A DNA stretch of 18,831 bases from Flavobacteriaceae bacterium (GTDB lineage Bacteria > Bacteroidota > Bacteroidia > Flavobacteriales > Flavobacteriaceae), in the NCBI GenBank assembly GCA_030633225.1, contig DAOVTF010000002.1, positions 1 to 18,831 on the forward strand. The letters are read 5' to 3'. Below are positions 7,457 through 15,056 of this stretch, in pieces (positions within the stretch are counted from its first letter, which is position 1; each line of letters starts with the position of its first letter). The translations under genes were made by a program, and so were the position numbers. The notes under the pieces are model-generated. The model made no database searches, was not told where the DNA came from, and was given only the letters and a program-made list of their open reading frames with translations.

Positions 7457-8590
7457 ATGAAAAAAATTTTCACATTAGTTTTAGTACTTTTTATAAGCCA
7501 AATAGTTTTATCTCAAAGAGTAGCTGCGGTACGAGAGAATGGTAAATTTGGTTTTATAAAAGAAGATGGTTCTTGGTTTATTGAACCGAATTATGAAAAA
7601 ACAGGTAATTTCTCAGATGGAATGGCTGCTGTATTTAATGGTGATAAATGGGGATATATTAACAGTAAGAATGAAGTAGTAATTGATTATCAGTTTGATA
7701 AAGTTAAAAGATTTGATTCTGGAATTGCCTTAGCAGCAAAAGATAAAAGATGGTATTATATAGATAAAAGTGGAAACGAAATAACCACTTTACCCACTTC
7801 AGATAAAGTTTATGATTTTAAAAACGGATATGCATTTATTAGAAATGGTGAAGCAGTTGGGGTTATGGATTCTAGTGGAAAGGTTATTGTTGAACCTCAA
7901 TATAAAAAAATATTTCCTTTGAATAATGGATTTGCAAAAGTTCAGAAAGGTGAGTTATATGGAGTGATTGATAATACTGGTAAAGTTGTAATTGAGCCAA
8001 TTTATCAAGATATTGGAAGAGATTCAAAAGGTGTAGTGAAAGTTAAAAAAGATGATGTTACCGGCTTATTGATCAATGGTAATTTTACTCCGGTAGAAGA
8101 TGCTATTAAAATATGGGATTTTAATGATGATGAAAATTTAACCTATGCGCAATCTTCAAATAAAATGATTGGTTTTATTGATAGAAATGGAAAATGGGTG
8201 ATTGAACCAAGTTTTAAAAAAGTAAGAAGATTTAATGATGGTTTAGCTCCTGCAATGGGGAATAAAACATGGGGTTATATTGACGAAAGTGGAAATTGGG
8301 TAATAAAAGAACAGTATAAAGATGCCGAAATTTTTAGTGATTATGGGCTGGCTCCTGTAAAAGTTAAAAAGGCTTGGGGTTTTATTAATAAAAGTGGAGA
8401 GTTAGTAATAGAAGATAAGTATGGTATTTCAGCCAATTCACTTAACTTTTTTGAAAAACAAACTATTGGATTTGAAAATGGACTCGTAAGAGTAAAAAGT
8501 AAAAGTGGTTGGGGTTTTTTGAATACAAAAGGTGAATTATTAAATGGAAAATGGTATCAAAATGCAGAAGGATTTGTTGATGTTAATTAA
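7457..8590 (+). CDS. Secreted WG-repeat protein
   Basis: The protein has a clear type I signal peptide (MKK, hydrophobic core at residues 5-17, likely cut after VLS before Gln) followed by about nine or ten tandem WG repeats of some 35 to 40 residues. The repeat pattern is (K)WGYID-x-x-G-x-(W/V)VIEP-x-(Y/F), seen for example at GFIKEDGSWFIEP, GVIDNTGKVVIEP and GFIDRNGKWVIEP; one middle repeat (TGLLINGNF) is degenerate. I begin at the ATG that starts the signal peptide; an open frame reaches back to overlap the lyase gene but would bury the signal peptide. Predicted location is periplasm, cell surface or medium. WG-repeat proteins have no single known function, and I cannot assign one here; its position between the lyase and reductase genes suggests co-expression with the pigment genes. 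Confidence 0.85.
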   Translation: MKKIFTLVLVLFISQIVLSQRVAAVRENGKFGFIKEDGSWFIEPNYEKTGNFSDGMAAVFNGDKWGYINSKNEVVIDYQFDKVKRFDSGIALAAKDKRWYYIDKSGNEITTLPTSDKVYDFKNGYAFIRNGEAVGVMDSSGKVIVEPQYKKIFPLNNGFAKVQKGELYGVIDNTGKVVIEPIYQDIGRDSKGVVKVKKDDVTGLLINGNFTPVEDAIKIWDFNDDENLTYAQSSNKMIGFIDRNGKWVIEPSFKKVRRFNDGLAPAMGNKTWGYIDESGNWVIKEQYKDAEIFSDYGLAPVKVKKAWGFINKSGELVIEDKYGISANSLNFFEKQTIGFENGLVRVKSKSGWGFLNTKGELLNGKWYQNAEGFVDVN

Positions 8591-8597
8591 TTTGTAA

Positions 8598-9329
8598 ATG
8601 AAGTGCGCATTAATCACTGGAGGTTCTCGAGGTATAGGTAGAGCAATTTGTATAAAATTAGCTCAAGATTCGGAATATCATATTTTAATAAATTATGTAT
8701 CAAATAAAGATGCTGCATTAGAGACTTTAAAATTAATTAAAGAGAATGATGGAACAGGAGAATTGATACAATTTGATGTTGCAGATTCAATTGATGTAAA
8801 AAGTAAGTTGGATAATTGGCAGGTAAATAATCCGGATAGTATAATTGAAGTAATTGTAAATAATGCCGGAATTACAAAAGATGGATTATTTATGTGGATG
8901 CCAAAAGAAGATTGGGATAGTGTTATCAATATTAGTATAAACGGTTTCTTTAATGTTACAAATCATTTAATGCAAAAAATGTTAAGAAATCGTTATGGCA
9001 GAATTGTAAACATAGTTTCGGTTTCTGGTGTTAAGGGAACAGCAGGTCAAACAAATTATTCTGCTGCGAAGGGAGCAATTGTAGCTGCTACAAAAGCCTT
9101 GGCACAAGAAGTTGCTAAACGAAAAATAACTGTTAATGCAGTTGCGCCGGGTTTTATAAAATCTGATATGACTTCAAGTTTGGATGAAAAAGAATTAAAG
9201 AAAATGATTCCGGTAAATAGGTTTGGAGAGGTAGATGAAGTAGCCGATTTAGTTTCGTTTTTAGTATCAAAAAAAGCATCTTATATCACAGGGGAAGTCA
9301 TAAATATTAATGGTGGAATTTATTCTTAA
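8598..9329 (+). CDS. 3-oxoacyl-ACP reductase, FabG-like, of the pigment pathway
   Basis: A short-chain dehydrogenase/reductase that reduces the beta-keto group of the growing aryl polyene acyl-ACP with NAD(P)H, analogous to ApeQ in aryl polyene clusters. Evidence: the cofactor motif GGSRGIG (8-14), NNAG (88-91), and the catalytic set S141, Y154 and K158 (YSAAK), followed by the VAPGFIKSDMT pattern. At 243 residues it is the size of FabG. The gene starts seven bases after the WG-repeat gene and ends five bases before the ketosynthase gene. Housekeeping fatty acid synthesis is an alternative, but the neighbouring lyase, DarA and DarB genes argue for pigment synthesis. Confidence 0.87.
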   Translation: MKCALITGGSRGIGRAICIKLAQDSEYHILINYVSNKDAALETLKLIKENDGTGELIQFDVADSIDVKSKLDNWQVNNPDSIIEVIVNNAGITKDGLFMWMPKEDWDSVINISINGFFNVTNHLMQKMLRNRYGRIVNIVSVSGVKGTAGQTNYSAAKGAIVAATKALAQEVAKRKITVNAVAPGFIKSDMTSSLDEKELKKMIPVNRFGEVDEVADLVSFLVSKKASYITGEVININGGIYS

Positions 9330-9334
9330 TTAAA

Positions 9335-10555
9335 ATGAGTAGAGTTGTTATTACAGGAATGGGTATCTATTCTTGTATTGGAGAAAATTTAGATGAGGTT
9401 AAAGAATCATTGTATGCTGGTAAATCAGGTATAATTTATGACGCTGACAGAAAAGAGTTTGGGTATAGATCTTGTTTAACAGGTGCAGTTTCAGAACCTA
9501 ATTTAAAAAAAATACTTTCCAGAAGAGAGCGAATTAGTATGGGGCAGGAATCTCAATTTGCGTATTTAGCAACAATTGAAGCTTTAAAGAATGCAAATAT
9601 TGAGGAACAATTTTTAATTGATAATGAAGTTGGAATTTTATATGGAAATGATAGTACCGCTCAGTCTATTATCCATTCTATTGATAAAATAAGAGATAAA
9701 AAAGATACAAATTTAGTTGGTTCTGGAGCTGTTTTCCAAAGTTTAAATTGCTCAGTGACAATGAATTTAGCAACCTTATTTAAACTTAAAGGTATTAATT
9801 TAACCGTAAGTGCAGCTTGTGCAAGTGGTTCACATTCTGTGGGCTTAGGTTTTCATTTAATTAAAAGTGGTTTACAAGATTGTATTATTTGTGGGGGAGC
9901 TCAAGAAATTAATAAATTAGCTATGGCTAGTTTCGATGGCTTAGGAGTTTTTTCTGTAAATCATGATGATCCTTCAAAAGCATCAAGACCTTTTGATAAA
10001 AAAAGAGATGGATTAATTCCAAGTGGAGGAGCAGCATCTTTAATTCTTGAAAGTTATGAATCCGCTGTAAAGAGAGGGGCAAATATTATTGGAGAAGTTG
10101 TTGGATATGGTTTTTCTTCAAATGGAGATCATATTTCTACACCAAATGTTGATGGCCCATCTAGGGCAATGAAAAAAGCATTAAAGCAAGCCAATTTACA
10201 ACCTGATCAGATCGATTATGTAAATGCCCATGCAACCTCAACACCAGTGGGTGACCAAAACGAAGCTAAGGCAATTCATAATGTTTTTGGTGGAAGTTTT
10301 CCCTATGTGAGTTCAACAAAATCAATGACAGGGCACGAGTGTTGGATGGCGGGTGCAAGTGAAATTATTTACTCTGTTTTGATGATGAACAACTCCTTTA
10401 TTGCACCAAATATTAATTTGGAAGAAACAGATGAAGATTCAGCTAAATTAAATTTAGTAAAACAAACTATAAATAAAAATATTGATGTATTTTTGTCGAA
10501 TTCTTTTGGTTTTGGAGGAACCAATTCTGCAATAATTGTTAAAAAGTTTGAATAA
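9335..10555 (+). CDS. Beta-ketoacyl-ACP synthase II-like (FabF-type) elongating ketosynthase
   Basis: A condensing enzyme that extends acyl-ACP by decarboxylative condensation with malonyl-ACP. The active-site triad is intact: C162 in VSAACASGS, H299 in NAHATSTPVGD and H334 in SMTGHECWMAG, with the conserved K329. Length (406) and the C-terminal SNSFGFGGTNSAI glycine-rich loop are typical of FabF. It is the catalytic partner expected for polyene chain elongation, similar to ApeO/ApeR. A second, incomplete ketosynthase gene lies at the right window edge and could be its partner chain-length factor. The ACP gene follows after nine bases. Confidence 0.9.
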   Translation: MSRVVITGMGIYSCIGENLDEVKESLYAGKSGIIYDADRKEFGYRSCLTGAVSEPNLKKILSRRERISMGQESQFAYLATIEALKNANIEEQFLIDNEVGILYGNDSTAQSIIHSIDKIRDKKDTNLVGSGAVFQSLNCSVTMNLATLFKLKGINLTVSAACASGSHSVGLGFHLIKSGLQDCIICGGAQEINKLAMASFDGLGVFSVNHDDPSKASRPFDKKRDGLIPSGGAASLILESYESAVKRGANIIGEVVGYGFSSNGDHISTPNVDGPSRAMKKALKQANLQPDQIDYVNAHATSTPVGDQNEAKAIHNVFGGSFPYVSSTKSMTGHECWMAGASEIIYSVLMMNNSFIAPNINLEETDEDSAKLNLVKQTINKNIDVFLSNSFGFGGTNSAIIVKKFE

Positions 10556-10564
10556 AAATAAGAT

Positions 10565-10807
10565 ATGGATAAGGATATAATTATTAGTAAGATTAATGAT
10601 CTTCTTATAGATGAATTTGAAGTTGAAACTGAAGATATTCAGTTAGAATCTAATTTAAAAGACACTTTAGAATTGGATAGCTTAGATTATGTTGATCTCG
10701 TTGTTTCGGTAGAATCAAATTTTAATGTAAAACTAGATGCCGATGATTTTGGAAGTGTAATTACCTTGAAAGATTTTTATGATCTAATAGATCAAAAAAT
10801 GAATTAA
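10565..10807 (+). CDS. Acyl carrier protein
   Basis: An 80-residue acyl carrier protein of type II fatty acid/polyketide synthesis. The phosphopantetheine attachment serine is S39 in the motif LDSLDYVD, with DSL preceded and followed by the usual acidic helix II residues. The protein is strongly acidic with several Asp and Glu in the helices that dock partner enzymes. It is the only ACP gene in the window and lies between the ketosynthase and the acyltransferase genes; whether it serves the aryl polyene chain, the resorcinol chain or both is not shown. Phosphopantetheinyl transferase is not in the window. Confidence 0.9.
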   Translation: MDKDIIISKINDLLIDEFEVETEDIQLESNLKDTLELDSLDYVDLVVSVESNFNVKLDADDFGSVITLKDFYDLIDQKMN

Positions 10808-10820
10808 ACTTCTATTTATA

Positions 10821-11699
10821 ATGGCTCAATGGGAAGGTAAATCGAGAGGAGCGGTTATTGGTTATAAAATTTTTATTTTCTTAATTAGAAAGTTCGGTGT
10901 TAAATCAGCATACTTTTTACTCTATTTTGTCTCGTTTTATTTTTTGTTATTTTCAATTGAAGGATCAAAAGCCAGTTATTATTACTTCAATAAACGTTTA
11001 GGGCATTCTTCTTTTAAAAGCTTGATAAAAGTCTACAAAAGCTATTTTGTTTTTGGACAGACCATTATTGATAAAGTTACCATTACTTCTGAGATAAAAA
11101 ATAAATTTACTTTTGAACATGATGGAGGTGAAGCCATAGTTGATCTTTTAAAAAAGAAACAAGGTGGCATTCTTATTAGTGCTCATGTTGGTAATTTTGA
11201 TATAGCAGATTACTTTTTTAACGAAATTGACTTCGATTCACAAATCAATTTAGTTACTACAGATAGAGAGCATCGTTCGATTAAAGATTATCTTGAAAGT
11301 ATATCTATAAAAAATAATTTAAAATTTATTATTGTTAATGAAGATTTATCACATATTTTTGAAATAAATAATGCATTGAGTAATAATGAACTAGTTTGTT
11401 TTACAGGCGATCGTTATTTTGAAGGAAGTAAAGTGTTGTCGGAATATTTATTGGGTAAGAAAACTAATTTCCCTGCAGGAACATTTCTTTTAGGATCAAG
11501 ATTAAATGTACCGGTACTGTTTGTTTATGTTATGAAAGAAACGAATAAGCATTATCATTTATATACAAGAAAAGCAAATTTCAAAAAAAGAGATGCTCAA
11601 AGTTTATTAAAAAACTATACCCAAAGTATAGAGTGGATCTTAAAAAAATACCCTTATCAATGGTTTAATTATTTTGATTTTTGGGATGATATAAAATAG
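10821..11699 (+). CDS. LpxL/HtrB-like acyltransferase
   Basis: A membrane-bound acyltransferase of the lipid A biosynthesis superfamily, which transfers an acyl group from acyl-ACP to an acceptor hydroxyl. The catalytic motif is H122-V-G-N-F-D127, the HX4D signature, preceded by GGILISA. An N-terminal hydrophobic segment (about residues 29-46) would anchor it to the inner membrane. Length of 292 residues is normal. In E. coli-type aryl polyene clusters a comparable acyltransferase is present, so the role here could be loading of polyene or fatty acyl chains onto a lipid acceptor or onto the resorcinol. Housekeeping lipid A acylation is unlikely from its position. The gene follows the ACP gene by 13 bases. 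Confidence 0.82.
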   Translation: MAQWEGKSRGAVIGYKIFIFLIRKFGVKSAYFLLYFVSFYFLLFSIEGSKASYYYFNKRLGHSSFKSLIKVYKSYFVFGQTIIDKVTITSEIKNKFTFEHDGGEAIVDLLKKKQGGILISAHVGNFDIADYFFNEIDFDSQINLVTTDREHRSIKDYLESISIKNNLKFIIVNEDLSHIFEINNALSNNELVCFTGDRYFEGSKVLSEYLLGKKTNFPAGTFLLGSRLNVPVLFVYVMKETNKHYHLYTRKANFKKRDAQSLLKNYTQSIEWILKKYPYQWFNYFDFWDDIK

Positions 11700-11705
11700 C
11701 TTAAT

Positions 11706-12629
11706 TTGAAAAACGTTTTAGTAGTTTACTACACACAATCCGGGCAATTATTAAATATTGCAAAAAATATTACCAATAAATTGGAATCATCAAAAGATGT
11801 TAATCTTAGTTTTTATGAAATTAAATTAAAAGAAAATTTTCCTTTTCCTTGGGATAAAACTAGTTTTTATGATGCTTTTCCAGAATCATTTTTACAAATC
11901 CCTAGTGATTTATCTGATTTAGATAACCCTTTACTTCAACAAAAATATGATCTTGTTATTTTTGCTTATCAAGTATGGTATTTATCGCCATCTATACCTA
12001 TCAACTCATTTTTAAAGAATAAAGTAGCTAAACAATTATTTGAAAACACACCTGTTATAACAGTAATTGGTTGCAGAAATATGTGGGTGATGGCACAAGA
12101 AAAGGTTAAAAAATTGTTGTTTGATAATAAAGCCAATCTGGTTGGGCACATTTCTTTATTTGATAGGCACCCAAACCACATTAGTGTTATTACAATTTTA
12201 GATTGGGCATTTACAGGTGTTAAAAGAAATTTTTTGGGAATATTTCCAAAACCAGGAGTTTCTGATGAGGATATTGAAAACTCAAAAAGATTTAGTTCGG
12301 ATATTTTAGAAGCCGTAAGGTCAAATAAGTTCTCTGACTTACAGGAAAAATTATTAAAACAAGGAGCAGTTATTATAAAGCCGTTTTTAATTGTTACCGA
12401 TAAAAGAGCGAACCAAATATTTAGTAAATGGTCCAATTTTATTTATAAGAATGGTGAAAGAGATGATGCTAGTCGACGTAAGTGGTTGAATGTATTTAGT
12501 TATTATTTAATGTTTGCAATTTGGGTTATCGCTCCTATAGTTTTTATTGTATATTTGCTAACATATCCTTTTACAATGGGGAAGAGAAAAAAGGAAAAAA
12601 AATATTATTCGCTTACTCAATTAAAATAG
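11706..12629 (+). CDS. darA: DarA-like dialkylresorcinol aromatase with flavodoxin-like N-terminus
   Basis: From memory this is the family annotated as dialkylresorcinol condensing enzyme DarA; work on Photorhabdus and related clusters assigns DarA as the enzyme that oxidises the cyclohexanedione made by DarB to the 2,5-dialkylresorcinol. The start MKNVLVVYYTQSGQL (1-15) is a flavodoxin-like strand and phosphate-binding loop, and VIFAYQVWYL with PVITVIGCRNMW are other strand/loop positions of that fold, consistent with an FMN-using oxidation. Near the C-terminus there is one hydrophobic segment (about 264-288) followed by a strongly basic tail, suggesting a membrane anchor with the enzyme in the cytoplasm. 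The start is TTG. The gene precedes darB by nine bases, as in other dar clusters. Confidence 0.82.
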   Translation: MKNVLVVYYTQSGQLLNIAKNITNKLESSKDVNLSFYEIKLKENFPFPWDKTSFYDAFPESFLQIPSDLSDLDNPLLQQKYDLVIFAYQVWYLSPSIPINSFLKNKVAKQLFENTPVITVIGCRNMWVMAQEKVKKLLFDNKANLVGHISLFDRHPNHISVITILDWAFTGVKRNFLGIFPKPGVSDEDIENSKRFSSDILEAVRSNKFSDLQEKLLKQGAVIIKPFLIVTDKRANQIFSKWSNFIYKNGERDDASRRKWLNVFSYYLMFAIWVIAPIVFIVYLLTYPFTMGKRKKEKKYYSLTQLK

Positions 12630-12638
12630 ATTATTATA

Positions 12639-13772
12639 ATGTCGGATGTTTATGTAAATAAAATTTCCAGAGTTTTACCAAATGACCCAGTTTCAAATGA
12701 TGAAATGGAAAGTATTTTAGGGTTAATTGATGGTAAAAATTCTAAAGCTAGAAGATTAATTCTTAGAAGCAATAAAATTAAAACCAGGTATTATTGCCTT
12801 GACAAAAACAGAAAAATTACACACACAAATGCTCAATTAACCAAAGAAGCAATTGATAAATTATTTGATGAAGATTTCACCGAGAATGATATTGAAGTGT
12901 TATCATGTGGTACAACAACTCCTGATCAATTATTACCTTCGCATGCCTCAATGGTTCATGGTTTGTTTACAAATAAAAGTTACGAGTTAAACTCTTCTTC
13001 AGGAATTTGTACGTCAGGTATGAGTGCATTAAAATTTGGATATTTATCGGTTAAATCTGGAAATACAAAAAATGCTGTATGTACTGCCTCTGAGAGATTG
13101 TCAACATGGATGATGGCTGAAAAATTTGAAAATGAAATTGAAAATTTAAAAGTTTTAAAAGAAAAACCAATCATTGCTTTTAAAAAGGAATTTTTGAGAT
13201 GGATGTTATCTGATGGTGCATCTGCAATTCTTTTGGAAGATAAGCCAAAGGGTGATATTTCTTTAAAAATTGAATGGATGGAAGCCTTTTCATATGCTCA
13301 CGAACTGGATACATGTATGTATGCCGGAGGAGATAAACAAGAAGACGGCTCTATTAAACCTTGGAATGAATATAGTCCAGACGAATGGTTAACTAAATCT
13401 GTTTTTTCTTTAAAACAGGATGTTAAATTGCTAGATGCAAACATCCTACAAAAGGGAGTCTTAAGTATGTACGAATCTTTGAAAAAGCATAATGTTGACC
13501 CATCGACTATAGATCATTTCTTGGTACATATTTCATCATTTTATTTTAAAGATGGATTAAAAGAACAAATGGACGAAAAGGGTATTAATATTCCTGCTTC
13601 AAGTTGGTTCTTAAATCTAGATAAAGTTGGAAATATTGGTTCTGCTTCTATCTATTTAATGATAGAAGAGCTTTTTAACTCAGACAAATTAAAAAAAGGA
13701 GATTCTATTTTTGTTAGTGTACCTGAAAGTGGAAGATTCTCATATGCCTATGCTTTTTTAACAGTTTGCTAA
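12639..13772 (+). CDS. darB: DarB-like ketosynthase (FabH-type) forming the cyclohexanedione
   Basis: A KAS III-type condensing enzyme that joins two acyl units to give a 2,5-dialkylcyclohexane-1,3-dione, the resorcinol precursor. The thiolase-fold triad is C124 in SSGICTSGM, H297 in LVHISSF and N332 in VGNIGSA. At 377 residues it is longer than housekeeping FabH (about 320), as is usual for DarB. The insert around 160-185 is rich in lysine and glutamate. Pairing with the DarA-like gene immediately upstream, plus an aryl polyene pathway around it, makes the assignment strong. A housekeeping FabH is the unlikely alternative. Confidence 0.85.
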   Translation: MSDVYVNKISRVLPNDPVSNDEMESILGLIDGKNSKARRLILRSNKIKTRYYCLDKNRKITHTNAQLTKEAIDKLFDEDFTENDIEVLSCGTTTPDQLLPSHASMVHGLFTNKSYELNSSSGICTSGMSALKFGYLSVKSGNTKNAVCTASERLSTWMMAEKFENEIENLKVLKEKPIIAFKKEFLRWMLSDGASAILLEDKPKGDISLKIEWMEAFSYAHELDTCMYAGGDKQEDGSIKPWNEYSPDEWLTKSVFSLKQDVKLLDANILQKGVLSMYESLKKHNVDPSTIDHFLVHISSFYFKDGLKEQMDEKGINIPASSWFLNLDKVGNIGSASIYLMIEELFNSDKLKKGDSIFVSVPESGRFSYAYAFLTVC

Positions 13773-13786
13773 ACTAATTTATTGTA

Positions 13787-14206
13787 ATGCTAGCAAACAT
13801 TGAAAAAGTTAAAGAATTAATTCCTCAAAAAGAACCATTTGTGATGGTAGATGAATTACTGCTTTTCACAGAAGATAATTTAAGATCAAGGTTTAAAGTA
13901 AATTCAGCCAATTTATTTGTAGAAAACGATTTTTTTGTTGAATCGGGTATTATTGAACATATGGCCCAATCTGTAGCCTTACATACTGGTTATCAATTCT
14001 TTTTACAGAATAAAATTGCTCCTACCGGTTATATAGGTTCTATCAAAAATATTGAAATTAATCGATTACCTAAAACAGGTGAATCATTAGAAACAAATGT
14101 TGAGATAATTCAAGAATTTATGGGAGTAACTTTGGTTGAGATAGAGGTGTTCTGTGAGGATAAAATTATTGCAAAAAGTCAAATGAAAACTGTATTGGCA
14201 TCATAA
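13787..14206 (+). CDS. FabZ-like hotdog protein A, degenerate substrate-entry motif
   Basis: A 139-residue hotdog-fold protein of the 3-hydroxyacyl-ACP dehydratase type, expected to help make the polyene double bonds. It keeps the central helix pattern ESGIIEHMAQ (52-61), with E57 in the place of the FabZ catalytic Glu. The N-terminal motif, LPHRxPFLLVD in FabZ, is IPQKEPFVMVDE here, so the His-Arg pair is changed to Gln-Lys, and no GHFPxxP motif with the second catalytic His is visible. It may therefore be a non-catalytic partner of the following hotdog protein or use different residues. It starts 15 bases after darB and ends three bases before the second hotdog gene. Confidence 0.75.
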   Translation: MLANIEKVKELIPQKEPFVMVDELLLFTEDNLRSRFKVNSANLFVENDFFVESGIIEHMAQSVALHTGYQFFLQNKIAPTGYIGSIKNIEINRLPKTGESLETNVEIIQEFMGVTLVEIEVFCEDKIIAKSQMKTVLAS

Positions 14207-14209
14207 AAA

Positions 14210-14680
14210 ATGAATTCGTTTAAAAAACCAGTTGATATTAGAAAATATTTACCTCATAGAAAATCTATGTTAATGGTTGACGAATTAAAAACATTGTCTA
14301 AAGATTTTGTCAAGACTAATTTTTTGATTAAAAAAAATAATATATTCCTTGAAAAAGGTAATTTTATTGAATCAGGATTGGTCGAGAATATTGCCCAAAC
14401 ATGCTCCGTGATTGCGGGGAGTTCTTATTTTAATGACGGTGATGAAAGAAAAGAAAACAATTCAGAAGTAATAGGGTATATTACGGTTATTAAATCTGTA
14501 AATATTTACGATCTACCCAAAGTAAATGATCAACTTATTTCGCAAGGTGAAATGATTTCAAGATTTGATTTTGAGAATTATTTGACTTGTACCATGAAAG
14601 GTCAAATAATGTGTAATGATAAGATACTGTTAGACTGTTTGTTAAATTTATTTATTAAAGATTATAGTCATGAAGGATAA
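14210..14680 (+). CDS. FabZ-like hotdog protein B
   Basis: A second hotdog-fold protein, 156 residues, clearly a paralogue of the one just upstream: it shares the VDE strand, the NFIESGLVENIAQ helix (51-63, E59) and the G-x-I-x-x-(I/V)-K-S/N strand. Unlike its neighbour it keeps the LPHRKSMLMVDE motif (14-25) with His and Arg. The GHFPxxP segment is again absent. A likely role is as dehydratase or dehydratase subunit in polyene formation, perhaps as a heterodimer with the upstream protein. Its end overlaps the start of the next gene by 11 bases. Confidence 0.74.
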   Translation: MNSFKKPVDIRKYLPHRKSMLMVDELKTLSKDFVKTNFLIKKNNIFLEKGNFIESGLVENIAQTCSVIAGSSYFNDGDERKENNSEVIGYITVIKSVNIYDLPKVNDQLISQGEMISRFDFENYLTCTMKGQIMCNDKILLDCLLNLFIKDYSHEG

Positions 14681-15056
14681 CGAAGTACCTCAGGATAAAA
14701 GTTCATTTAGTGATCTTTGTTATGCAGTTGATAAGGATGGTAACTATATTACTAAAAAAAGTAGTGGATGGGAACCAAAAAGGGTCGTGTTAGATAATTC
14801 ACTAGATCTGATTGACGAAAGAGTGGAAGAAATAAAAAAGAAAGTAGTGAATAAAGAACTTAGTCCGATTGTTTATTATATGGAATTGAACAGAATGGAT
14901 CTATCTGTTTTAGCCGCATATTATGGACAATGGAAATGGAGAGTTAAAAGACATTTTAAGCCTTCTAATTTTGAAAAACTATCTGCTAAATCTTTAAAAA
15001 AATATGCTGATATTTTTAATATTAGTGTTGATGAATTAAAAGATATTACAAAATAA
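14670..15056 (+). CDS. Small protein of unknown function with possible HTH-like C-terminal domain
   Basis: I do not recognise a named family. The 128-residue protein has a polar N-terminal part containing SSGWEPKRVVLDNSLDLIDE (31-50), a charged helix (about 48-62), and a C-terminal region (66-126) resembling XRE-type helix-turn-helix modules: SPIVYYMELNRMDLSVLAAY, then a basic stretch WKWRVKRHFKP (88-98), FEKLSAKSLKKYADIFNISV and DELKDI. No membrane segment or signal peptide. It could be a cluster regulator or a protein-protein adapter; the basic stretch would suit DNA or acidic ACP. It overlaps the hotdog gene by 11 bases and its stop directly abuts the ATG of the BtrH-like gene, so translation is probably coupled to both. 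Confidence 0.68.
   Translation: MKDNEVPQDKSSFSDLCYAVDKDGNYITKKSSGWEPKRVVLDNSLDLIDERVEEIKKKVVNKELSPIVYYMELNRMDLSVLAAYYGQWKWRVKRHFKPSNFEKLSAKSLKKYADIFNISVDELKDITK

Noticed and set aside
11969..12436. A 155-codon open frame on the - strand
   Set aside because: It lies wholly inside the DarA-like gene, has no recognisable domain, and its composition looks like the reverse reading of that gene.
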